Below are positions 1 through 5,217 of a stretch of 5,217 bases of DNA, one piece after another. Each line of letters begins with the position of its first letter. Within the stretch, counting starts at the first letter, position 1. The stretch lies in contig CABRZK010000183.1 of the NCBI GenBank assembly GCA_902475415.1, positions 1 through 5,217 of the forward strand, written 5' to 3'. This DNA is from an uncultured Eubacterium sp. Its GTDB lineage: Bacteria > Bacillota > Clostridia > Lachnospirales > Lachnospiraceae. The notes beneath the pieces are model-generated. The model did no database searches and was not told the origin of the DNA. It saw only the letters and a program-made list of their open reading frames with translations. A program made the translations under genes and the position numbers.

Positions 1-265
1 AGTGTCCATTGCCCGCGCACTGGCAAAAAATCCCAAGCTGCTCCTTTGCGATGAACCGACCGGCGCACTGGACTATAACACCGGAAAGCAAATTCTGCAA
101 TTATTGCAGGATACCTGCCGGAAAGAAAATATCACGGTCATAATTATTACACACAATTCAGCTCTGGCGCCAATGGCAGACCGGCTGATTCAGTTTAAAA
201 ACGGCACGGTGATCAGTGAAACAAGTAATCCGAACCCTGTTCCGATTGCAGAGATAGAGTGGTAG
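1..265 (+). CDS. ABC transporter ATP-binding protein, C-terminal part (5' end outside window)
   Basis: This is the C-terminal 87 residues of a nucleotide-binding subunit of the MacB/LolD/YknY class, a cytoplasmic ATPase that drives an FtsX-type permease. The reading frame is open at the left edge. The first codon in frame (GTG at 2) reads as the Val of the end of the ABC signature (VSIARAL), so it is not a start. The Walker B motif LLLCDEP follows (residues 13-19 of the visible part, with catalytic Glu18), then the D-loop GALD (21-24) and the switch His (H51 in IIITHN). Walker A, the Q-loop and the LSGG part of the signature must lie upstream of the window. The protein ends in a Pro-rich acidic tail finishing IAEIEW. 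The stop codon (TAG, 263-265) lies nine bases before the permease start, so the two genes are almost certainly cotranscribed and form one transporter. The family call is firm; the substrate is unknown. Confidence 0.95.
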   Translation, partial: VSIARALAKNPKLLLCDEPTGALDYNTGKQILQLLQDTCRKENITVIIITHNSALAPMADRLIQFKNGTVISETSNPNPVPIAEIEW

Positions 266-274
266 ATCAGACAA

Positions 275-3200
275 ATGAAAGCTTATTGGAAAGATATAAT
301 TCGAACAATTAAAAAAGAGAAAAAGAGGTTCTTTTCTATTCTGTTAATCACATTTCTCGGAGTTACCATGTTTGCAGGGTTATCTGCCGGTTGCCGGGAT
401 CTTCGCGCTTCCGCAGACCGGTATTATGACGAACAGAATCTGTACGATATAAGGATTCAGTCCACATTGGGACTTACCGATGAAGATGTCACTGCCGTGA
501 AAACAGTAAAAGGTGTGCAGGAAGCATACGGTACCTACAGTGAGACCGTTTTAGTTCAGGCCGGAGACCTGCAGCAAAAAGCAGAAATCACTTCTCTGGA
601 TGACCAGAAATTTAATCAGCACCGTCTGTTAGATGGAAAACTGCCGCAAAAAAATTCTGAAATTGCCGTTTCGGAAAATTATTGTAAGGATGCTGGAAAA
701 GCAATTGGTGATAACGTTACATTATCTGCACAGAACGATTCTGACACGGCAGATACAACGGCGTTGAAACAGCATGAATATACCATTACAGCGGTCATGC
801 AGGATGCCACAGATCTGATTGCCAACGAAGGCGCAGCTTCTTTTCGGTCATCCCAGTCGGCAAAATACTTCTTTTATGTATTGCCGGATGCATTAGATCA
901 TGAGGTATATTCTGCAATTGAATTACGCGTGGCAGGGACGGAAGAATTATCCTGTTTTTCAGAGGAATATCAGGACAAAGTAGCAGCTGTTAAAAAAAGG
1001 ATTGAAAAGGAAATCAAAGAAAAGCGGGAACAGGCGCGTTATAATGAGATTACCGGAGATGCTGTCAAGTCCCTGCAGGATGCACGCAAAGAAGCAGACA
1101 ATAAATTTACAGATGCAGATCAGCAGATCGCCGATGCAAAAAATGAGCTTGCCGATGGCAAACGTCAGCTGGAAAGTGGCTGGCAGCAGTTGCAGAATGG
1201 TATTGTACAGTTAAAGCAGCAAAAACAACTGGCATCACAGCAATTTCAGCAGGGATATCAGAAAATCGCTGATGGTTATCAGCAGGTGACAAACGGACAG
1301 CAGCAGCTTAACGCAGGGAAAGCGGAATTATCTGCTCATCAGGAGGAGCTGACACAGGGCGCGCAGACCTTATCCAGTCAAAAAGAGACTGCATTACAGG
1401 AAATTTCCAACGCTCAGGCACAGATTTCTGCCGGAATCCGACAGGCTGACAATGGAAAAGACCAGATTTTATCTCAGGTAAATGCCCTGAAATCTCAATT
1501 ACAGGGCATCTGGCCGGAAGATGCCTGGCAGACCTATCAGGCATCAGTGGAATCCGGTCAGACAGATTCCAGTGCCAGACAGCAATTTCAGGAAGATCTG
1601 GGACAAGGTATCGCATATGCAGTATCCATGATTGATGCACAGATTGCTGTTCTTGATCCGGAGAATCCGGATGATGTGACACAACGGAATGCACTGGAAG
1701 CACAAAAAGAACAATTACAGCAAATCCCGGATGGAATGACAAAACTGGAAGTACAGTACGAATCGATACAGACAACCCTTTTGCAGCTTGAAGGACAGGA
1801 AACATCTCTGCAGGAGAAAAAAAAGGAAGCTGACCGACAGTTTGCAGATGCAGAAACAAATCTGACGCTCCAACAGCAACAATTGGAGGCAGCAAAACAG
1901 CAGCTGGAAGGAAAGGAAACACAATTAGATACTGCTCGACAGAAACTTGACCAGGGACTGGCTCAGTTAAAAACACAGGAAAAAACTGCAAATGAACAGT
2001 TCGCTGCCGCAGAGCAGGACATTCAGATCAATACCGAAAAGCTGAATCAGTCACAGAAAGAACTGGAAGCCGGGGCATCCGAACTTGATGAACAGGTCCG
2101 GAAACTGGAAGAAGAACGTACCAAAGCTTACCAGAAACTCGATGATGCACAGGCAGATATCGATGCCATTGACATGACAAAGTGGTATGTGCAGGATCGC
2201 AGCTCCATCAGCAGTTTTTCCACGATTCAAAGTGATGCGGATTCCATAGAGACCATTGGAACGGTTTTTCCGATCTTATTCCTTTCCGTTGCCATTCTGA
2301 TCAGTCTGACTACGATCACCCGACTGGTCGAAGAGGAGCGGGGACAGATTGGTGTCTACAAAGCACTTGGTTTTTCGGATAGTCATGTATATGGAAAATA
2401 TCTGATCTACACCTTATCCGCATGTATTTGCGGTGGGTTGCTGGGAGATATCGGTGGATTTATCCTGCTGCCGAAGTTTCTGTTCATGGTATTTGACGTT
2501 ATGTATAAGATTCCATCTTATATGTTTTTGTTCCATGCAGGATATGGGATCTGCGGAATTCTGTTATTTGCGGCAGGTACGCTGCTTGCAGCTGTATTCG
2601 CATGTCACAGTGAACTGCGACATTGCCCGGCAGCGCTTATGCGTCCGAAAGCACCGAAGGCAGGATCCCGGGTCTTTCTGGAAAAATTGCCTTTCCTCTG
2701 GAACCGGCTGTCTTTCCTGAATAAAGTAACGTTTCGCAATCTGTTTCGTTATAAAAAACGGCTGATTATGACGGTCAGCGGTATTCTTGGCTGTACCGCA
2801 TTGCTTGTTGTTGGTATGGCGATTAAAAATTCGGTTACAGATCTGATGCCAAAACAGTATAATCACATTTATCGGTACGATCTGATGGCGGTTGTGATGG
2901 CTGATGACTACGATAGTTTTACAAAACAGATTTCGTCTGATGAGATGATTTCAGACTATCTGGGCTTACAGATGGAAACTGTTCAGGCTCGAAATGATGC
3001 CCAGACAATGGAAGAAACACTTCCTTTTTATGTGATTCCAGACGATGCTTCAATCAGTGACTATATCAATCTGGAAGGACTGGATGGGAAAGAAAAGGAT
3101 TTGAATGAAGATCAGGTATTTGTAACACAGAATCTCTCGGAAGTAATGGGATTTTCTGAGGGTGATACCCTGCGGATTCAGGACAGTAATCTGAAGGAAT

Positions 3201-3838
3201 GCTCCTTTACCGTTGATGGTATTTTACATAATTACCTCGGAAATGCCATCTATATGCGACAGAGCTACTATGAAAAATTGCTGGGGGATTACGCACCAAA
3301 TGCAATCCTGGCTCATGTATCTGCTTCCTGCAAAGACTCTGTTTCCTATGCAGATACCCTTTCCAGGGAAAGTGATGTGGTATCCTGCAGCAGTGTACAG
3401 GCTATGCGGGATGAATTTGCAAAATCCTTTGGTCTGATCAACTGTGTGGTTGTCCTTGTGACAACATTAGCCGCCGGCCTTGCTTTTGTAGTTCTGTTTA
3501 CACTGGCTACCACCAATATTTCTGAACGTGAAAGAGAACTTGCAACCATTAAAGTACTGGGCTTTTTTGATAAGGAAGTACATCTCTACGTCAACAAAGA
3601 GACATTGATTTTAACGGTGATCGGTATTTTACTCGGACTTCCGGTAGGAAGGTTTTTCAGTGGACTGCTCACCAGCGTGTTGAAAATGCCCTCGGTATAT
3701 TTTGCCGTTTCCGTGCATCCGACGACGTATCTGTTTGCGGGCGGTATGACCTTCCTTTTTGCGCTGGCTGTGGATCTGATCACCAATCGCCTGCTGGATC
3801 GGATCAATATGGTAGATGCACTGAAAAGTGTGGAGTAA
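275..3838 (+). CDS. Large FtsX-like ABC transporter permease with extracytoplasmic coiled-coil hairpin
   Basis: This 1187-residue membrane subunit pairs with the ATPase just upstream. Order: basic cytoplasmic N-terminus and first membrane helix (about 20-40); an outer MacB-like domain (about 41-230); a long Gln/Glu/Lys-rich coiled-coil insert (about 231-635); a first FtsX domain with three membrane helices (about 664-682, 708-738, 752-776); a cytoplasmic linker; helix 5 (about 830-850); a second outer domain (about 851-1050); and a second FtsX domain (helices about 1055-1078, 1108-1130, 1150-1170). Both FtsX domains carry the same juxtamembrane motif after their first helix, ERGQIGVYKALGF (688-700) and ERELATIKVLGF (1086-1097), probably the coupling helices that touch the ATPase. 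The linker PAALMRPKAPKAGSR (785-799) and the RNLFRYKKRL stretch (821-830) look typical of a Firmicute permease family of roughly 1100 residues. No good Shine-Dalgarno sequence precedes ATG 275, so translation is probably coupled to the ATPase gene. Its job (export, or mechanical signalling as in MacB and FtsEX) is inference; the substrate is unknown. Confidence 0.93.
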   Translation: MKAYWKDIIRTIKKEKKRFFSILLITFLGVTMFAGLSAGCRDLRASADRYYDEQNLYDIRIQSTLGLTDEDVTAVKTVKGVQEAYGTYSETVLVQAGDLQQKAEITSLDDQKFNQHRLLDGKLPQKNSEIAVSENYCKDAGKAIGDNVTLSAQNDSDTADTTALKQHEYTITAVMQDATDLIANEGAASFRSSQSAKYFFYVLPDALDHEVYSAIELRVAGTEELSCFSEEYQDKVAAVKKRIEKEIKEKREQARYNEITGDAVKSLQDARKEADNKFTDADQQIADAKNELADGKRQLESGWQQLQNGIVQLKQQKQLASQQFQQGYQKIADGYQQVTNGQQQLNAGKAELSAHQEELTQGAQTLSSQKETALQEISNAQAQISAGIRQADNGKDQILSQVNALKSQLQGIWPEDAWQTYQASVESGQTDSSARQQFQEDLGQGIAYAVSMIDAQIAVLDPENPDDVTQRNALEAQKEQLQQIPDGMTKLEVQYESIQTTLLQLEGQETSLQEKKKEADRQFADAETNLTLQQQQLEAAKQQLEGKETQLDTARQKLDQGLAQLKTQEKTANEQFAAAEQDIQINTEKLNQSQKELEAGASELDEQVRKLEEERTKAYQKLDDAQADIDAIDMTKWYVQDRSSISSFSTIQSDADSIETIGTVFPILFLSVAILISLTTITRLVEEERGQIGVYKALGFSDSHVYGKYLIYTLSACICGGLLGDIGGFILLPKFLFMVFDVMYKIPSYMFLFHAGYGICGILLFAAGTLLAAVFACHSELRHCPAALMRPKAPKAGSRVFLEKLPFLWNRLSFLNKVTFRNLFRYKKRLIMTVSGILGCTALLVVGMAIKNSVTDLMPKQYNHIYRYDLMAVVMADDYDSFTKQISSDEMISDYLGLQMETVQARNDAQTMEETLPFYVIPDDASISDYINLEGLDGKEKDLNEDQVFVTQNLSEVMGFSEGDTLRIQDSNLKECSFTVDGILHNYLGNAIYMRQSYYEKLLGDYAPNAILAHVSASCKDSVSYADTLSRESDVVSCSSVQAMRDEFAKSFGLINCVVVLVTTLAAGLAFVVLFTLATTNISERERELATIKVLGFFDKEVHLYVNKETLILTVIGILLGLPVGRFFSGLLTSVLKMPSVYFAVSVHPTTYLFAGGMTFLFALAVDLITNRLLDRINMVDALKSVE
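1073..2140 (+). repeat. Protein-level heptad/hendecad repeat encoding a long coiled-coil hairpin in the permease
   Basis: This stretch encodes residues 267-622 of the permease. In the first arm, large hydrophobic residues recur every seven positions (F278, I285, L292, L299, L306, L313; F324, I331, V338, L345, L352, L359, L366; I377, I384, then I398, L405). In the second arm the series is I484, L491, I498, L505, L512; F523, L530, L537, L544, L551, L558, L565; F576, I583, L590, L597, L604, L611, then L622. The heptads are broken by 11-residue steps at 267-278, 313-324, 366-377, 512-523, 565-576 and 611-622. Residues 406-483 break the pattern, contain Pro and Trp, and probably form the tip. The segment lies between membrane helices 1 and 2, on the outer face by the positive-inside rule. 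There is no obvious recent tandem duplication at DNA level; the periodicity is in the protein. Confidence 0.85.
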
Positions 3839-3935
3839 AAATATCCCTGACTTATAAATAAAATCATAGTATGACTGTTTGCGTCTTTTGCCGGTTAATC
3901 TGCAAGGCTGTCATCTGTTTCCATGTCAATATTAT

Positions 3936-3985
3936 GCGTCAGTATATCGGAGATAAAAACCGTTTCCGATATATTGACGCTTTTT
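3936..3985 (+). terminator. Rho-independent terminator of the transporter operon
   Basis: The arms GCGTCAGTATATCGGA (3936-3951) and TCCGATATATTGACGC (3965-3980) pair over 16 bp with a single G-U wobble. They enclose a 13-base loop and are followed at once by TTTTT (3981-3985). The reverse strand has no T-run after the stem, so it should work in the + direction only. It lies about 100 bases after the permease stop codon, and no other gene is visible between them, so it should end the ATPase-permease transcript. Confidence 0.9.
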
Positions 3986-4003
3986 ATATTCTTATGCTAG
4001 AAT
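3974..4003 (+). promoter_or_regulatory. Probable sigma-A promoter with extended -10 for the radical SAM gene
   Basis: A -35 box TTGACG (3974-3979, five of six consensus bases) is followed after 18 bases by a -10 box TAGAAT (3998-4003, five of six). The TG of an extended -10 lies one base upstream (3995-3996). Transcription would begin near 4010, giving a leader of about 70 bases before ATG 4079. The -35 box sits entirely inside the 3' arm of the preceding terminator stem. No operator or riboswitch-like structure is evident in the short leader. Confidence 0.7.
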
Positions 4004-4066
4004 GGAAAATTGTGCAGGCTGATTGTCTGCAGAAACAAAATGATGAAGTTTGAAATAGAAAAGAAT

Positions 4067-4070
4067 AGGA
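4067..4070 (+). promoter_or_regulatory. Shine-Dalgarno sequence that selects the radical SAM start
   Basis: AGGA within TAGGAAAA lies eight bases before ATG 4079. In-frame ATGs at 4040 and 4043 have no comparable upstream purine motif. The protein from 4079 begins MNNKLALKDEILL, which resembles the usual N-terminus of this family from memory. Both points favour 4079 as the start. Confidence 0.75.
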
Positions 4071-4078
4071 AAAACAGA

Positions 4079-5217
4079 ATGAATAATAAACTTGCGTTAA
4101 AAGACGAAATTTTATTGACCATTGATAAACCGGCACGTTATATCGGAAACGAGGTCAATATGGTTCGTAAAAATCCGGCAGATGTCAAAGTACGTGTTGC
4201 TTTTGCCTTTCCGGATGTATATGAAATTGGTATGTCGCATCTTGGTATTCAGATCCTGTATCATCAGTTTAACCTGAGGGATGACGTATATTGCGAACGT
4301 GTCTATTCCCCATGGCCGGATCTGCACAAAATTATGAAAGAACAGAATATTCCGCTCTTTGCACTGGAAACTCAGGATCCGATTCAAAAATTTGACTTTC
4401 TGTGTATGACACTCCAGTATGAGCTTTGCTATCCAAATATTCTTCAGATCCTTGATCTGGGGCAGATTCCTCTGAAATCAGCAGAACGAAACGATGATAT
4501 GCCAATCGTGATCGGTGGCGGTCCATGCGCTTATAATCCGGAACCGATTGCCGACTTTTTTGATATTTTCTATATCGGTGAAGGTGAAACGGTATATGAT
4601 AATCTCTTCGATCTGTATGAGCAGATGAAAGAGGATGGAAGCTATAACCGTCATGACTTTTTACATGCAGCCGCAAAAATACCGGGACTGTATGTACCTT
4701 CTTTGTATGAAGTATCTTACAAGGAAGATGGAACCATTGCAGATTTCCGACCGATTTATGAGGACATCCCGACTGTCATTCACCGTCAGGTAGTGGAAAA
4801 TATGTCCGAATCTGTCTATCCGGATAAACCGCTGGTTCCTTTTATCAAAGCTACACAGGATCGTGTCGTTCTGGAAATCCAGCGTGGCTGTATCCGCGGA
4901 TGCCGTTTCTGTCAGGCTGGAATGGTGTACCGTCCGCTCCGGGAACGCAGTCTGGAAATGCTGAAAGAGAAAGCATATCAGATGCTGACTAATACAGGAC
5001 ATGAAGAAATTTCTCTGAGTTCCTTAAGTTCCAGTGACTACACGTATCTGGAAGAACTTCTGACGTTCCTGATCGATGAATTCAAAGACAAAGGAGTGAA
5101 TATTTCCCTTCCGTCTCTGCGCATTGATGCATTTTCTCTGGATGTTATGAGCAAAGTGCAGGATATCAGAAAAAGCAGCCTGACCTTTGCACCAGAGGCT
5201 GGTTCCCAGCGTCTGCG
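4079..5217 (+). CDS. B12-binding-like radical SAM protein, TIGR03960 type (3' end outside window)
   Basis: The frame stays open from ATG 4079 to the window edge (379 codons plus two bases). The N-terminal part is a B12-binding-like Rossmann domain: FPDVYEIGMSHLG at 44-56, and IGGGP (145-149) leading to D162 and GEGE (167-170), the typical end of such domains. The radical SAM domain follows, with the iron-sulfur cluster motif C271-x3-C275-x2-C278, which would hold a [4Fe-4S] cluster that cleaves S-adenosylmethionine. Downstream are ISLSSLSSSDY (311-321), SLPSLRIDAF (343-352) and FAPEAGSQRL (370-379), all recalled as characteristic of the TIGR03960 group. Members are about 600 residues, so roughly 40% is missing here. 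It should be a cytoplasmic, oxygen-sensitive enzyme; its substrate is not known for the family. In many Clostridia it precedes a TIGR03936/DUF2344 gene, RNase G and the L21/L27 ribosomal protein genes, but that region is beyond the window. It has its own promoter and is separated from the transporter by a terminator. Confidence 0.93.
   Translation, partial: MNNKLALKDEILLTIDKPARYIGNEVNMVRKNPADVKVRVAFAFPDVYEIGMSHLGIQILYHQFNLRDDVYCERVYSPWPDLHKIMKEQNIPLFALETQDPIQKFDFLCMTLQYELCYPNILQILDLGQIPLKSAERNDDMPIVIGGGPCAYNPEPIADFFDIFYIGEGETVYDNLFDLYEQMKEDGSYNRHDFLHAAAKIPGLYVPSLYEVSYKEDGTIADFRPIYEDIPTVIHRQVVENMSESVYPDKPLVPFIKATQDRVVLEIQRGCIRGCRFCQAGMVYRPLRERSLEMLKEKAYQMLTNTGHEEISLSSLSSSDYTYLEELLTFLIDEFKDKGVNISLPSLRIDAFSLDVMSKVQDIRKSSLTFAPEAGSQRL

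Noticed and set aside
1308..1991. 227-codon open frame on the - strand
   Set aside because: It lies entirely antisense to the coiled-coil part of the permease. The Gln/Glu/Lys/Leu-rich codon bias there removes stops on the other strand. The protein has no recognisable domain, and the + strand frame is clearly real.
275..3838. Assignment of the permease as YhgE/Pip, BceB or MacB
   Set aside because: The Gly-spaced coil recalls YhgE/Pip, but two FtsX domains and an adjacent ATPase are not that architecture. BceB has a different outer domain, and MacB has one FtsX unit and no such insert. Only the broader FtsX-like permease call is supported.
3839..3935. Possible small RNA or gene between the permease stop and the terminator
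   Set aside because: The 97 bases hold no convincing promoter, coding frame or stable structure (only a 5-bp ATGAC/GTCAT pairing). They are best read as the 3' untranslated end of the transporter transcript.
4013..4031. Inverted repeat TGCAG / CTGCA in the leader of the radical SAM gene
   Set aside because: Only 5 bp with a 9-base loop and no T-run; too weak to call an operator, attenuator or riboswitch.
3871..4053. 60-codon + strand open frame in the intergenic region
   Set aside because: It runs through the terminator hairpin and the promoter, lacks a Shine-Dalgarno sequence and has no plausible protein features.
4332..5002. Two overlapping - strand open frames (114 and 113 codons)
   Set aside because: Both are antisense to the conserved radical SAM gene, have no family features and overlap each other; they are shadows.
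1..5217. CRISPR array, insertion sequence, tRNA, rRNA, phage or toxin-antitoxin elements
   Set aside because: No direct-repeat array, transposase, terminal inverted repeats, structural RNA or phage-like genes are visible on either strand.

Overview
The window looks like chromosomal DNA of a Gram-positive anaerobe of the Clostridia, most likely a Lachnospiraceae relative. This placement is inferred from family resemblance (a very large FtsX-type permease with its ATPase, and a TIGR03960-type radical SAM gene), moderate GC content, an AGGA Shine-Dalgarno sequence and an intrinsic terminator. No search was run. All genes are on the + strand.

Left part (1-3838): the end of an operon for an ABC transporter of the MacB/FtsX class. 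First comes the C-terminal end of the ATP-binding subunit, cut by the window edge. Nine bases later starts a 1187-residue permease with eight predicted membrane segments, two FtsX domains and a long extracytoplasmic coiled-coil insert. The two proteins should form one complex in the cytoplasmic membrane, with the ATPase driving movement of the permease's outer domains. The substrate cannot be read from the sequence.

Middle (3839-4078): a 240-base intergenic region. It holds a strong intrinsic terminator (16-bp stem plus T-run) for the transporter operon. A sigma-A-type promoter for the next gene has its -35 box inside the 3' arm of that terminator. A Shine-Dalgarno sequence fixes the next start codon.

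Right part (4079-5217): the first 379 codons of a radical SAM protein with an N-terminal B12-binding-like domain (TIGR03960-type, function unknown), cut by the window edge. It appears unrelated to the transporter and begins a new transcription unit.

The most interesting signal is inside the permease insert. Its hydrophobic repeat follows heptads broken by six 11-residue steps. The steps on the two arms are exact mirror images about residue 444.5: every paired core position sums to 889. This is strong sequence-level evidence for an antiparallel helical hairpin of about 140 residues per arm projecting from the membrane.
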